Below, piece by piece: positions 1 to 8,301 of a DNA stretch of 64,000 nt (position 1 is its first letter; every line of letters begins with the position of its first letter). The translations under genes were made by a program, and so were the position numbers. Source of the DNA: Pseudomonas helmanticensis (lineage in GTDB: Bacteria; Pseudomonadota; Gammaproteobacteria; Pseudomonadales; Pseudomonadaceae); the NCBI RefSeq assembly GCF_900182985.1, contig NZ_FXUY01000002.1:622501-686500 (forward strand). The letters run 5' to 3'. The notes below the pieces were generated by a model. That model was not told the DNA's origin and made no database searches. It saw nothing but the letters and a program-made list of their open reading frames with translations.

Positions 1-319
1 CCGCAGGGTTAACATCGATCAGACGACTATGGGTTTGGCAAAGCCAAATTCCGTTTTCTATACTCGCGCGCTGGTCATTTGTCATGTCAGGATTGTATCG
101 TTGGCCACCAGGCGCAGCTGCCGCTATGTGAGCGGCTACCCCTATACTCACATGCTTATCTGACGCTTCATCGCTCGGCCCTGCGGTCGCCATGCCGCAC
201 TTAGAAAATGAGCACCGATAACCTGCTCTTAAAGCTAGGGCAGTCCTAGTTTTGGAAACAAAATCGTCTCGGTTTGACCTGTTTTTTTTGGGCTCAGCGC
301 TGGGGGAAGCTACGGTCAT
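1..319 (-). CDS. HNH-type zinc-binding domain protein, truncated by the left window edge
   Basis: This reading frame starts at an ATG at 319, preceded by AAAAGGAAAATCACGGA, and runs open to base 1, giving 106 residues. Visible metal-ligand candidates are Cys36 and Cys41 (YRCSFSKC), His64 in GVAAHI, and Cys94 and His97 in NGIWLCQTH. The segments between them, including GPSDEAS and PGGQRYNPDMT, match a familiar HNH/zinc-finger layout found at the N terminus of larger proteins, some of them in defence loci. The effector part would lie outside the window, so function cannot be stated. The long uninterrupted frame with a good ribosome-binding site makes a real gene likely. The subfamily name is from recognition only. 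Confidence 0.75.
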   Translation of the reverse strand, partial: MTVASPSAEPKKNRSNRDDFVSKTRTALALRAGYRCSFSKCGMATAGPSDEASDKHVSIGVAAHIAAAAPGGQRYNPDMTNDQRASIENGIWLCQTHSRLIDVNPA

Positions 320-717
320 TCCGTGATTTTCCTTTTAAATAGGCATGGGACATTCTGAAACTAGCCCGGATCCTTCGCGGTGGGCAAGAGGCAAGCGTTT
401 GCCTCGCAGAGAGCATGACAAAAGTTGGAATAGCGGCTGTTGATTAGTCAGGCGAGTAAAATTTTGCACAGACGCTATGGGTCGGATGCGCATACCAAAA
501 CCGCTGATAGATATAGATCAAGATGAGGGATCGATTCTGGCCTGATGTTGCCCGTTTTAATAGGAACTCGCCCGTACGTCATCGCAAATTCCAAGCTAGC
601 TTACAAGGCGTATAACTATCAGAGCACACGTGGGGCATACCAGTAATGGGCTCTCCAAAGGCAGTGTCTGGGTTGGCCCCCTAGGCGTGACCGACGCCTG
701 CGGCGCGGAGCGATGTG
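320..717. other. gene-poor intergenic stretch
   Basis: About 400 bases lie between the divergent HNH-type gene and the transglycosylase gene. The only structure I see is a short inverted repeat at 388-405. A frame of about 33 codons from 543 has no convincing ribosome-binding site or recognisable product. Promoters for both flanking genes should lie here. Confidence 0.4.
388..405. repeat. inverted repeat GAGGCAA-GCGT-TTGCCTC
   Basis: A perfect 7-bp inverted repeat with a 4-base centre lies about 70 bases upstream of the HNH-type gene start. It could be an operator or a small hairpin. Nothing else in the window shares it as far as I saw. Confidence 0.35.
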
Positions 718-1521
718 ATGAATTCCAAAGCATGGCAATGGTCGTACAATTACTTTCCTGGCTGCATCGGACTGGCCTTGCTGATCGGGCCGCTGAACGC
801 TAGCGCCACGTTCAAATGCCAAGATAATAACGGTGTTATCAGCTACACCAGTCAAGCCATCGCCGGCGTCCGCTGCACTCGTGTGAGCAGCAAAGCTGGT
901 GACAGTTTCGGTGAAAAGGGATTGATCCAGCCGGGCGTATTAAAGGACGCCGACCCAGGTGTTAAGCGAATTCGCTTGTATACCTTTATGCACAAGGGTG
1001 TTCGTCAATACGTGAGCCGGCGCCCCGAAGGTATTTCCGCGCGGGTCGATGTGATTGAGGTCAATCGCATCAGGGGCTGCTATCTGTGTACGGCGCCTGG
1101 TTTAAAAGTGGCTACGCTGCGCTTGGATACCCAATCCTATCGGCGAGAGATCGAAGCCGCTTCGGGTCTTTATGGTGTCGACAGGGCCCTTGTCCGAGCA
1201 GTAATCCACGCCGAATCCGCATTTCGACCCTACGCTATTTCCGAAGCAGGCGCACAAGGGCTAATGCAGTTGATGCCCGACACCGCCGCACGCTTCGCAG
1301 TAGACAATCCATTAGATGCAAGACAGAACATTCGTGGCGGCGTGCGATATCTAGCCTGGCTGCTTAAGCGCTTTAACGGCAACCAGACGTTGGCACTGGC
1401 GGGCTACAATGCCGGTGAAGCATCAGTGGTCGAGCACAACGGGGTGCCTCCATACCCCGAGACGAAGTCCTACGTAATCCTCGTGCAGTCGTTAACCGAA
1501 CGCTATCGCAGCCGTCGCTAA
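718..1521 (+). CDS. lytic transglycosylase (SLT domain) with N-terminal DUF4124-like segment
   Basis: The product is likely an envelope murein-cleaving enzyme. The N terminus has a hydrophobic signal-like stretch (about residues 15-30), then a short Cys-containing DUF4124-like segment (FKCQDNNGVISYT). The C-terminal half is a Slt/MltE-like catalytic domain: catalytic Glu in the HAESAFRP motif, AQGLMQLMP, then GGVRYLAWLL and the LALAGYNAG motif. The length (about 267 aa) fits the small periplasmic SLT family. The ATG at 718 is preferred over the overlapping GTG at 715, with GGAG 8 bases upstream. Such transglycosylases also occur in conjugative elements, but I see no transfer genes here. It is followed by a long inverted repeat. 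Confidence 0.85.
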   Translation: MNSKAWQWSYNYFPGCIGLALLIGPLNASATFKCQDNNGVISYTSQAIAGVRCTRVSSKAGDSFGEKGLIQPGVLKDADPGVKRIRLYTFMHKGVRQYVSRRPEGISARVDVIEVNRIRGCYLCTAPGLKVATLRLDTQSYRREIEAASGLYGVDRALVRAVIHAESAFRPYAISEAGAQGLMQLMPDTAARFAVDNPLDARQNIRGGVRYLAWLLKRFNGNQTLALAGYNAGEASVVEHNGVPPYPETKSYVILVQSLTERYRSRR

Positions 1522-1525
1522 TATC

Positions 1526-1601
1526 GACCGTGCGGGAAGCACCCATCCCGAAAAGCTATGTATACATCAGTAATCAGGTTGATCGTGCTTCCCGCCCGGT
1601 C
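1526..1601. repeat. 17-bp inverted repeat pair (1526-1542 / 1585-1601)
   Basis: GACCGTGCGGGAAGCAC and GTGCTTCCCGCCCGGTC are reverse complements with one mismatch, separated by 42 bases. They begin five bases after the transglycosylase stop codon. Together they could fold into a long stem-loop acting as a 3' RNA structure, or they could be remnants of a mobile-element end. No U-tract follows the second arm. Confidence 0.55.
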
Positions 1602-1714
1602 AGAGGGTGACGACATTTGTTGATGAGAACCCTACGCAGTCGTGGAGTGGATCAATCCAAACGGTGCCCAAGTGGAGTGCGGATTTGCTCGTCAGGTGAC
1701 ACCCAATCGAGTTC

Positions 1715-2047
1715 TCACTCCACTCGATCATCAGGCTCCATGGAGTTTTCCGACAAAGGAATTGCTCGTAATGTTTGCCGCATCATATGGCCATCCTCAA
1801 CGCTCTGCATAAGGACCCGCAATTCGTCCTTTGATGCGTTTGAGATAATCTCGATTTCAACATCGGGAAATACTTTGTCAGCGAAAGCTCGAACAACCAT
1901 TTCGAGTTTGGCGGCCTTGGCGGCCTCAATGAAAGTGTCCACGTCGTCCTGACATTCAGCCCGGCAAGAAAATACAGTCACGCAATGCTCCAGTTGTGAT
2001 CGTCTGCGTACAGGCATCCAACGGGTCAATTCCCGTTGCTTGGACAT
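1715..2047 (-). CDS. conserved hypothetical protein
   Basis: A protein of about 110 residues without a family I can name with certainty. Visible features are an N-terminal basic segment, a CRAECQDDVDTFIEAA stretch with two cysteines, and an acidic C terminus ending in PLSENSMEPDDRVE. The composition looks like a genuine cytoplasmic protein. The start is ambiguous: ATG at 2047 keeps the RELTRW segment, and ATG at 2017 is the alternative. It lies just downstream of, and in the same direction as, the XRE regulator gene, with a gap of about 78 bases, so the two may be co-transcribed. Confidence 0.55.
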   Translation of the reverse strand: MSKQRELTRWMPVRRRSQLEHCVTVFSCRAECQDDVDTFIEAAKAAKLEMVVRAFADKVFPDVEIEIISNASKDELRVLMQSVEDGHMMRQTLRAIPLSENSMEPDDRVE

Positions 2048-2125
2048 TCCTCGTATAGGCACATTCTAGGCTCAGACTTAGCCGCACATCAGCGCCGGCT
2101 ATTACTCTGCTGGGCTAAGGTCAGC

Positions 2126-2446
2126 TCACTCCGACTTTGGCTCGGAAATGGTGGCGGGGACCGGCTCAGAATATTCGTACGTCAGATCCTGTCTAATTTT
2201 ATCCAAAAGACTTTCAAGGTCCATCTCTGGATTTTTTTGTAGATAACACTCGACGACGATGCTCACAGGATGCACACCCATAACAGCAGCTAAATCTTCG
2301 ATCTTTGCCAGTCCCGGGCCTCTGCGGCCTTGCTCCAGGTGTGTCATGTAAGCGCGGCTCGTGGTGCCGAAGAATCTTTGTTGAGGCATATGGCGGAGCG
2401 TTCGCATTCCCTTTAACGCCGCCGCGAAAGCATCGTTCAGCTCCAT
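2126..2446 (-). CDS. XRE-family helix-turn-helix transcriptional regulator
   Basis: A 106-residue protein with a lambda-repressor-type HTH in its first 70 residues. The recognition region reads TSRAYMTHLEQGRRGPGLAKIEDLA, split here as TSRAYMTHLEQGRR and GPGLAKIEDLAAVMG, followed by VHPVSIVVECYLQ. The C terminus is acidic and probably mediates oligomerisation. ATG at 2446 has AAGGGGTGATCA upstream. A perfect 16-bp palindrome lies 53-68 bases upstream of the start and is a good candidate autoregulatory operator. No phage or restriction genes are visible beside it, so the regulated target is unknown. Confidence 0.8.
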   Translation of the reverse strand: MELNDAFAAALKGMRTLRHMPQQRFFGTTSRAYMTHLEQGRRGPGLAKIEDLAAVMGVHPVSIVVECYLQKNPEMDLESLLDKIRQDLTYEYSEPVPATISEPKSE

Positions 2447-2783
2447 TGATCACCCCTTGCAAAGGGAATGATAGAGCCATAAAATCAATTTTTTGGCGCC
2501 CTACAATTGTAGGGTCTGATAGATATTTTCGCAGATAATACTGCAAAAAATATCGCTGACAATTCGCCGGTCTTCAGATTATCGCTTCGGTAGTCGCAGA
2601 GAGATTTGAGATGTCAGTGGTTAGCGTTTCGTGATGCCGGAGCCCGCGAATATGGCTGTGCCAGTCGGAATGGCTGGCTTATCGCGCATTGGCGATTAAC
2701 GAAGATGGCTTCGCTGGGAGCTGAGTCCTCACTGACGAGGACAGCGCGTAGTGATATTCCGATTCCTGTATGAGGTATTCCCT
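2447..2783. other. divergent regulatory intergenic region
   Basis: This stretch of about 340 bases separates the XRE regulator from the next plus-strand gene. It holds the CCCTACAATTGTAGGG palindrome. I see no convincing coding frame in it on either strand. Confidence 0.5.
2499..2514. promoter_or_regulatory. 16-bp perfect palindrome, candidate XRE operator
   Basis: The sequence CCCTACAATTGTAGGG is fully self-complementary and lies just upstream of the XRE gene. Dyads of this size are typical binding sites for small HTH dimers. The assignment to this regulator is by position only. Confidence 0.6.
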
Positions 2784-3158
2784 GTGAGTCCAGAACGCGA
2801 AGAGATGCTTTGCAAACCAAATCTATCCCTTTTCCCCAATGCATCAGTGATCGATGGCCGGTGGTTTTGGGGGTTCGAGTGTCAAGATGGATGGTATGAC
2901 CTGCTCAACAACGCGCTCTCGCTCGTGTGCGCACGATGCGACATAGCGCCAGACTGCGAGCAGGTCATTGTCGAGGAAGTGAAAGAAAAGTTTGGTGGCC
3001 TCAGAATTTACTATCGAGGTGGCGATGATTACGTCAAGGGCGTGTTCAATCTCGCCGAAACCATGAGTGTGAACATCTGCGCCATATGCGGTTCGAGAGT
3101 GGGAAATAGGCGGATGCATTATCATCATCCGCGATGCGACCTCCATTACGAGTGCTGA
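2784..3158 (+). CDS. conserved hypothetical protein with C-terminal Cys/His cluster
   Basis: A protein of about 124 residues. It contains the segment EKFGGLRIYY, seen in a scattered family of uncharacterised bacterial and phage proteins. The C-terminal zinc-like cluster has CAICGSRVG followed by a His-rich tail with HYHHPRC and a terminal Cys. A GTG at 2784 with GAGG 8 bases upstream is the best start; GTG at 2751 and ATG at 2805 are alternatives. The next gene begins 4 bases after the stop, suggesting an operon. I do not recognise a function. Confidence 0.6.
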   Translation: MSPEREEMLCKPNLSLFPNASVIDGRWFWGFECQDGWYDLLNNALSLVCARCDIAPDCEQVIVEEVKEKFGGLRIYYRGGDDYVKGVFNLAETMSVNICAICGSRVGNRRMHYHHPRCDLHYEC

Positions 3159-3161
3159 TAG

Positions 3162-3641
3162 ATGAATCTAGTGATGGCCAACCAGCCTGAACTGCTTAAA
3201 TTTTTATATACGCATCTGGCCAACGGCACTGAGCTGATTGATATTGAGGCTGTCCGCAGCATCGTATCGTCTCCCAGGTTGATGGATTTTGCCGTTCGGA
3301 ATGTCTCGATCTCCGAGCTAGCGATGGTGGGAGATTCCTTCTTGGAAAAGCGAACAATGCTTGCTGACTCGCCTCAACGGACTTATGGACTGTCGTTGCG
3401 AGATTGGGAACGGATCAAGCCGACGGTCCAACTCGTCAGCGATTTTAATCACGGCGATACAAGCGTTACCAAGCTCCAGGTATGGCCTTTCGATCCGAAT
3501 ACTCTCTCCGAGCATCAATCGTACCTCGCCGTCGCCCTTTCATATACGTACCTGGAGCTGTATGCCGAGCCCCGGATTGTTGGGTCAATTAACGACATCC
3601 TGGACGAAATCGGCTTTTTTATAGACCCTGAGCGATACTGA
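3162..3641 (+). CDS. hypothetical protein
   Basis: A 159-residue acidic, soluble-looking protein with no motif I recognise. It begins 4 bases after the preceding stop codon, so it is probably translated from the same transcript. ATG at 3174 is an alternative start. A two-gene unit of small unknown proteins next to an XRE regulator could be a toxin/antitoxin or immunity-like pair, but nothing in the residues shows this. Confidence 0.55.
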   Translation: MNLVMANQPELLKFLYTHLANGTELIDIEAVRSIVSSPRLMDFAVRNVSISELAMVGDSFLEKRTMLADSPQRTYGLSLRDWERIKPTVQLVSDFNHGDTSVTKLQVWPFDPNTLSEHQSYLAVALSYTYLELYAEPRIVGSINDILDEIGFFIDPERY

Positions 3642-3839
3642 AGTCTTGCCCATCATCAGCAGGTGCAAATCTGCGGACAGTTACAGGTGTGTAGGTGTGC
3701 TCAAACGGTCCGAGCCCCCTTGGCCTTTTCCTCTCCCGAGAGGGTGACCGCAAGTCTGCGAAAGGGACGAGGGGTTGGCGAGGTGGTCTGGACTCGCGCG
3801 ATCTTGGGTTGGAATTGGAGCAAACAGACTGGTGCTTAG

Positions 3840-4106
3840 ATGATCAAAACCTCTACTGAGTACGCTAGCAGCGACCAACACGCGGAGCAGCCTACGTTTC
3901 AACAGTTAATGGAAATCAAAGCGAGCCGCAAGCAGCAACTCACAGTCGACAGGATCGCGGCACGTGCTAGATACGATGCAATGAGCACCGAAGACCAGAG
4001 GGTTATCGACGAAAAATTTCGGGAGATGTTTTTGCAGTTAAAGAATCAGTTTGGACGAAGCCACCCGTTCATCGTTAAGCGCCCTATAGAACAACCAGAC
4101 GACTAA
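3840..4106 (+). CDS. small hypothetical protein
   Basis: An 88-residue polar, charged, mostly helical-looking protein (FQQLMEIKASRKQQL, STEDQRVIDEKFREMF). It has no signal peptide or membrane segment. The ribosome-binding site before ATG 3840 is weak. Composition and length suggest a real small cytoplasmic protein, but I cannot assign a family. Confidence 0.45.
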   Translation: MIKTSTEYASSDQHAEQPTFQQLMEIKASRKQQLTVDRIAARARYDAMSTEDQRVIDEKFREMFLQLKNQFGRSHPFIVKRPIEQPDD

Positions 4107-4694
4107 ACAATATCGGTAGATTGTTCTGAATTATGGAATATTGATTAGTCTTCGCTTTTTTTATTTGCTCTACAAAATCGGACAGTCGCGTCACGCTTTT
4201 TGAACGAAGACCACGTTAGCAACATAAAACCAACAGATCGCAATGCGATATGTGGAACACTCAGGCGATTTCTTCGACAAACAATTTGCACAGGACAACA
4301 AATAAATTTTTTTTACGAATTTGATTAAAAAATCTTTCATTTTGATAATTTTTGAGACTAACCTTCGTTCGCTCTCGTTTATTTCTAGTTTTCATCCATT
4401 TTGCCCGCGCATCCCTCGCGGGCTTTTTTTTCACAAAAATTTATGGTGCGTTAACCGCCGACCTCAAAATCCTCGCCCATACTTCTAAAGTCTGAACTTC
4501 TTCCCTAGCCAACTGCATCTCGAAGAAACGTGAAAACCGCGGCGATCGGTGCTGGCCTATTACGTCACTTCTTGGCTCTGATGTTCGGAATCGAAAAGCT
4601 TGTCTCATTGAGTGGTCGTCTGCCGTTGAGGGGGCATTGTTCTCTCTTGTCGAATGGCGCCCCTACCCCTCTCAGATCTACAAAAGGTGGCGGA
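4107..4694. other. AT-rich intergenic region with an orphan terminator
   Basis: Nearly 590 bases without a convincing gene. The first 290 bases are strongly AT-rich. A strong terminator at 4403-4431 lies about 300 bases from the nearest upstream stop codon, so it may end a small RNA rather than a messenger. The last part should carry the catalase promoter. Confidence 0.45.
4403..4431 (+). terminator. rho-independent terminator
   Basis: GCCCGCG pairs with CGCGGGC around a 7-base loop and is followed by eight T residues. No coding sequence ends nearby on this strand, which makes it an orphan terminator. Confidence 0.8.
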
Positions 4695-6137
4695 ATGAAA
4701 AAGCTCACAACGGCATTCGGCGCTCCCGTCGTTGACAATAACAACACTCAGACGGCAGGCCCTCGTGGCCCTGCCCTCCTCCAGGATGTCTGGTTCCTAG
4801 AAAAAATGGCTCATTTTGATCGCGAGGTGATTCCAGAACGGCGCATGCATGCGAAAGGCTCAGGCGCTCACGGAACATTCACTGTGACGCACGACGTCAC
4901 TCGGTACACCCGAGCGAAAATGTTCTCTGAAATTGGCAAGCAAACACCGATGTTCACACGTTTTTCTACCGTAGCCGGCGAGCGCGGTGCAGCAGACGCT
5001 GAGCGAGATATCCGTGGCTTCGCAATGAAGTTTTATACCGAGGAAGGAAACTGGGATCTGGTAGGGAACAACACCCCAGTTTTCTTCATACGCGACCCAC
5101 TGAAATTTCCAGACCTAAACCACGCTATCAAACGTGACCCTCGCACAGGTTTGCGCAGCGCGAACAACAACTGGGATTATTGGACGTCGCTTCCTGAAGC
5201 CCTGCACCAAGTCACCATCGTGATGAGCGACCGAGGCATCCCTGCAAGCTTTCGGCACATGCACGGCTTCGGCAGCCACACCTTCAGCTTCCTCAATGCA
5301 AATAATGATCGTCACTGGGTCAAATTCACATTGAAGACTCAGCAAGGCATCAAGAACCTTTCAGACTCAGAAGCTGGGCAGCTCATTTCTGGCGACCGCG
5401 AGACCCACCAGCGCGATCTCTACGAAAGTATTGAACGCGGAGAATTTCCCCGCTGGACTTTATACGTTCAAATCATGCCGGAGAATGAAGCAGGGAGTTA
5501 TCACCTCAACCCGTTCGATTTGACCAAGGTCTGGCCTCACAAGGACTACCCGCTAATTGAGGTGGGTGTAATGGAATTGAACCGTAACGCTGAGAACTTT
5601 TTCGCGGAGATCGAGCAAGTGGCCTTTAATCCCGGCAACGTGGTTCCAGGTATCAGCTTCTCGCCAGACAAGATGCTGCAAGGCAGATTGTTCTCCTACA
5701 GTGACGCGCAGCGGTATCGCTTGGGGGTCAACCATTCCCACATTCCGGTCAACAGTCCTAAGTGCCCCGTTCACAGCTACCACCGTGACGGTACGATGCG
5801 CGTTGACGGAAACATGGGTGGCACCATTTCGTACGACCCTAACAGCTACGGAGAATGGGAAGAACAGCCGGAGTTCGCTGAGCCTCCCCTTAGCATTGAA
5901 GGTGCGGCCGATCACTGGAACCACCGCGTCGACGAGGATTACTTCTCACAACCAGGCGACTTATTCCGTCTCATGACTCCGGAGAAGCAGTGGTTGCTGT
6001 TTGAAAACACAGCGCGAGCCATCAACGGTGCGTCGGAAATGGTGGTAGAGCGGCACATATCCAACTGCACTAAAGCTGATTCGGCATACGGTGAGGGAGT
6101 AAGGGATGCGATCGCTCGCTTGGCGCTAAAAACTTAG
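4695..6137 (+). CDS. katA: heme catalase (clade 3-type small-subunit)
   Basis: The 480-residue product would convert hydrogen peroxide to water and oxygen in the cytoplasm. Hallmarks include [20 protein letters not shown] with the catalytic His, [19 protein letters not shown], the catalytic Asn in [26 protein letters not shown], and the heme-tyrosine region [12 protein letters not shown]. Length matches small-subunit clade 3 enzymes. The frame stays open upstream to 4530, but the ATG at 4695 with AGGTGGCGGA in front gives the canonical N terminus [12 protein letters not shown]. No signal peptide is present, unlike periplasmic KatB types. A GC-rich hairpin follows the stop. The symbol is family-level; paralogue identity is not certain. 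Confidence 0.93.
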   Translation: MKKLTTAFGAPVVDNNNTQTAGPRGPALLQDVWFLEKMAHFDREVIPERRMHAKGSGAHGTFTVTHDVTRYTRAKMFSEIGKQTPMFTRFSTVAGERGAADAERDIRGFAMKFYTEEGNWDLVGNNTPVFFIRDPLKFPDLNHAIKRDPRTGLRSANNNWDYWTSLPEALHQVTIVMSDRGIPASFRHMHGFGSHTFSFLNANNDRHWVKFTLKTQQGIKNLSDSEAGQLISGDRETHQRDLYESIERGEFPRWTLYVQIMPENEAGSYHLNPFDLTKVWPHKDYPLIEVGVMELNRNAENFFAEIEQVAFNPGNVVPGISFSPDKMLQGRLFSYSDAQRYRLGVNHSHIPVNSPKCPVHSYHRDGTMRVDGNMGGTISYDPNSYGEWEEQPEFAEPPLSIEGAADHWNHRVDEDYFSQPGDLFRLMTPEKQWLLFENTARAINGASEMVVERHISNCTKADSAYGEGVRDAIARLALKT

Positions 6138-6148
6138 CGAGTGCTTCG

Positions 6149-6173
6149 AGGCGCCGGCTAAAAGTCGGCGCCT
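6149..6173 (+). terminator. hairpin downstream of catalase
   Basis: AGGCGCCG pairs with CGGCGCCT around a 9-base loop, 12 bases after the catalase stop. The U-tract is poor, so it may act as a 3' stabiliser or a weak terminator. Confidence 0.55.
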
Positions 6174-6474
6174 TGGAGTCTGGGTTTCTCAAGCCTGCCA
6201 ACCCAAAATTGCTCGTGGTTGCTCAACGGCTTGGCACAGATTGTTATTTTTTTACCTCTCACAGATACTTCATATTTTGACGATTGATGTGTCAAAAGCT
6301 GCTTAGCTTAGCGAAATCGTGCGTTCATAGATAAATGCAAGGGATTGCCAAGTCGGCGCAGGAAGCGATGTTTGGGTTTGAAATTGCAGTCCGCTATCAA
6401 CCCAGAAATACCTTCCTGGTACGTCCACTGCGCGCCTACGCCCAATGCTCGTCCATTAGAGAAGGTTGAAGTAA
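6174..6474. other. intergenic region between catalase and CFI-box gene
   Basis: About 300 bases. A 44-codon frame from ATG 6335 ends just before the next gene but has no ribosome-binding site or recognisable product. Otherwise I see nothing. Confidence 0.35.
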
Positions 6475-7485
6475 ATGGGTTTCCATCCAGCGCAATGCCC
6501 CTCGTGCCTGAAAGACATCCAGGTACCCGATGACGCAAAAATTTCAATCTGCATGTACTGCGGTGAGAAGATATCCATAGCGCAGCCTTCTCCAGCCCGC
6601 ACCTCGCCGAATGTGGCAAACCTGCTCGGTATGGCAAGGACGGCATCTACCGCCGGAAACCAAACAGAAGCGGAAATCTACTTTAATCGTGTATTGGAAA
6701 TTGACCCGACGATTTCGGAAGCTTGGGTTGGGAAAGGTAAGGCCGCGGGCTGGCTGTCCAATCTCAACCATATGCGTTTTAGTGAGACGCTAGTCGCTTT
6801 TGGTCACGCCATTGCGGCGGCGCCCAATGCTCGAAAAAGCGACCAGGCTCGAGAGTGTTTGCGAGAAGTTAACTTACTAGTGGTCACACTCTACGGAATG
6901 GCGCACCAGCACTTGCTCGAATTTGTAGCTTTGCCCAATATTTGGCCAGAATATGTGGCGCAGGTTGCAGAAATGCTGGGAACACTGGAACAAGCATTGG
7001 TCTGGGATCCTGTGGACAAGGACACGCTGGAAAATATCGTGCACCTGTGTAAAGACAATATTGAAGGTATAAAATACCGGGATCAGTTCGACAACAACCT
7101 CCCCAAGGTTCGCTACCTTTCTCCTGAGTACGAGAGCCTTATCAGGCAGAAACTTGAAACCGCAGCAGCAGCATTAAAGATACTTGATCCAAATTACATG
7201 CCACCCCTAGCACAAGCCAAAAAAGCAGATGCATGCTTTGTCGTGACAGCGACGTTGGGGGATGAATCTCACCCGACGGTTCTATGCATGCGTAATTTTC
7301 GAGATGAATGGCTCGTCAATAGACCAGGTGGCAAAGCGTTCATTGCTTGGTATTACACTTATGGACCGATCGCTGCCGATGTCATCCGCAACAGGATCGC
7401 ACTCCGCGTGATTTCCTACGCATTTGTGATTCAGCCTGCGGCCTTAATTGCGAAAATGATAATGGCTATAGCGAAACGCAAGTGA
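6475..7485 (+). CDS. zinc-ribbon / TPR-like protein with CFI-box C-terminal domain
   Basis: A 336-residue protein. The N terminus carries a zinc ribbon (CPSCLKDIQVPDDA then CMYCGEK, residues about 8-30). The middle is TPR-like and helical (NQTEAEIYFNRVLEIDPT and repeats to about residue 240). The C terminus is a CFI-box domain: CFVVTATLGDESHPTV, LCMRNFRDEWL, AWYYTYGPIAADVI, then a hydrophobic tail. CFI-box domains are small C-terminal modules of unknown role on otherwise unrelated proteins. It is cytoplasmic or peripherally membrane-attached. Start chosen at ATG 6475 because the zinc ribbon begins right after it. Confidence 0.75.
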   Translation: MGFHPAQCPSCLKDIQVPDDAKISICMYCGEKISIAQPSPARTSPNVANLLGMARTASTAGNQTEAEIYFNRVLEIDPTISEAWVGKGKAAGWLSNLNHMRFSETLVAFGHAIAAAPNARKSDQARECLREVNLLVVTLYGMAHQHLLEFVALPNIWPEYVAQVAEMLGTLEQALVWDPVDKDTLENIVHLCKDNIEGIKYRDQFDNNLPKVRYLSPEYESLIRQKLETAAAALKILDPNYMPPLAQAKKADACFVVTATLGDESHPTVLCMRNFRDEWLVNRPGGKAFIAWYYTYGPIAADVIRNRIALRVISYAFVIQPAALIAKMIMAIAKRK

Positions 7486-7619
7486 TCAGCGCTGACGCAC
7501 GACTCTGAACGAGCGAGACCTTGCTGCTGGAAGTTAGCTTACCTGTACGTCCAGGCGGGTAATCTCGCCGAGCCAGATAGCCTCGGCCGAGGCGTAAGCG
7601 GCTGATGCTTTCAACAATC

Positions 7620-7640
7620 AAAAGGCCCCGAAAGGGGCCA
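7620..7640 (-). terminator. rho-independent terminator of mvaT-family gene
   Basis: GGCCCC and GGGGCC pair around GAAA. On the minus strand the stem is followed by TTTT. It lies 20 bases past the stop codon of the nucleoid-protein gene. Confidence 0.8.
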
Positions 7641-7659
7641 GTTGAACGTGCCGGGCATC

Positions 7660-8031
7660 CTACTTGTTAAGCCAAGATTCCACAGTCTTAGCACCGTGTT
7701 CCGATTTCCACTGCTTCAGGATTTTGTGATTTCCACCCTTAGTCTCAACACGCTCCCCTGTATGTGGGTTGCTATAGACCTTCATTTGACGCGCTCGACG
7801 TGAGCCGGGTTTCGAATCGACAGTTGAGCGGTTAGGCCGTCTGCCGTTATTTGGGTCTAAAAGATTGATCACATCTTTGAGGCTATAGCCATATTTTGCG
7901 AGCAAGTCCCGAAGTTTTGTCTCAAACTCGATCTCTTTTTTCAGTCCTGCGTCCCCTTTCAGCGCCTCAAGCGCTTGGAGTTGTTCAGCTAAGTGTTTCT
8001 CAAGCTGACGGAATTCGGCAAGTTTGGACAT
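7660..8031 (-). CDS. MvaT-family H-NS-like nucleoid-associated protein
   Basis: A 123-residue xenogeneic-silencer-type protein that binds AT-rich DNA. Residues 1-60 are a coiled-coil oligomerisation region (KLAEFRQLEKHLAEQL). A linker is followed by the MvaT DNA-binding fold RRARQMKVYSNPHTGERVETKGG and KILKQWKSEHGAKTVESWL, given here in parts. Start ATG 8031 has AGGAGAGATCG upstream. The family is specific to Pseudomonas and relatives. Genomes normally carry mvaT plus paralogues such as mvaU; I cannot tell which this is. Its position in an accessory region makes an extra paralogue (as on plasmids or islands) plausible. A strong terminator follows. Confidence 0.9.
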   Translation of the reverse strand: MSKLAEFRQLEKHLAEQLQALEALKGDAGLKKEIEFETKLRDLLAKYGYSLKDVINLLDPNNGRRPNRSTVDSKPGSRRARQMKVYSNPHTGERVETKGGNHKILKQWKSEHGAKTVESWLNK

Positions 8032-8301
8032 CGATCTCTCCTAAGGTTGAGAGGGAATGGGCAACCATACTCGATGGTAAATTGAAAAAGCCTGCGCCAT
8101 TCCCGATAGCTCGCATCAAACATAATCTAGCAGATTCTAGTGATCTTACATACCAGAAAGACTATATCGATTGGCCAGACAACATCTGCTCTTACGTAAA
8201 ATGAACCCTGAGTAACGACACCAAAGAAGACTGCAAAACGTGAAGTACTGTTGGTGATTAGCGCATCAAATATGCTTCAGGCGCTAGTGAGGATTAGAAA
8301 G

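Noticed and set aside
543..650. Plus-strand frame of about 33 codons upstream of the transglycosylase gene
   Set aside because: No ribosome-binding site, no recognisable product, and it ends before the gene.
1616..1710. 30-codon GTG-started frame after the inverted repeat
   Set aside because: Composition looks somewhat protein-like but it is too short, lacks a ribosome-binding site and overlaps nothing known.
6335..6470. 44-codon frame just upstream of the CFI-box gene
   Set aside because: No ribosome-binding site or family resemblance.
7540..7625. Short minus-strand open stretch after the mvaT-family terminator
   Set aside because: Only about 26 codons and begins inside the terminator; could be a remnant but cannot be supported.
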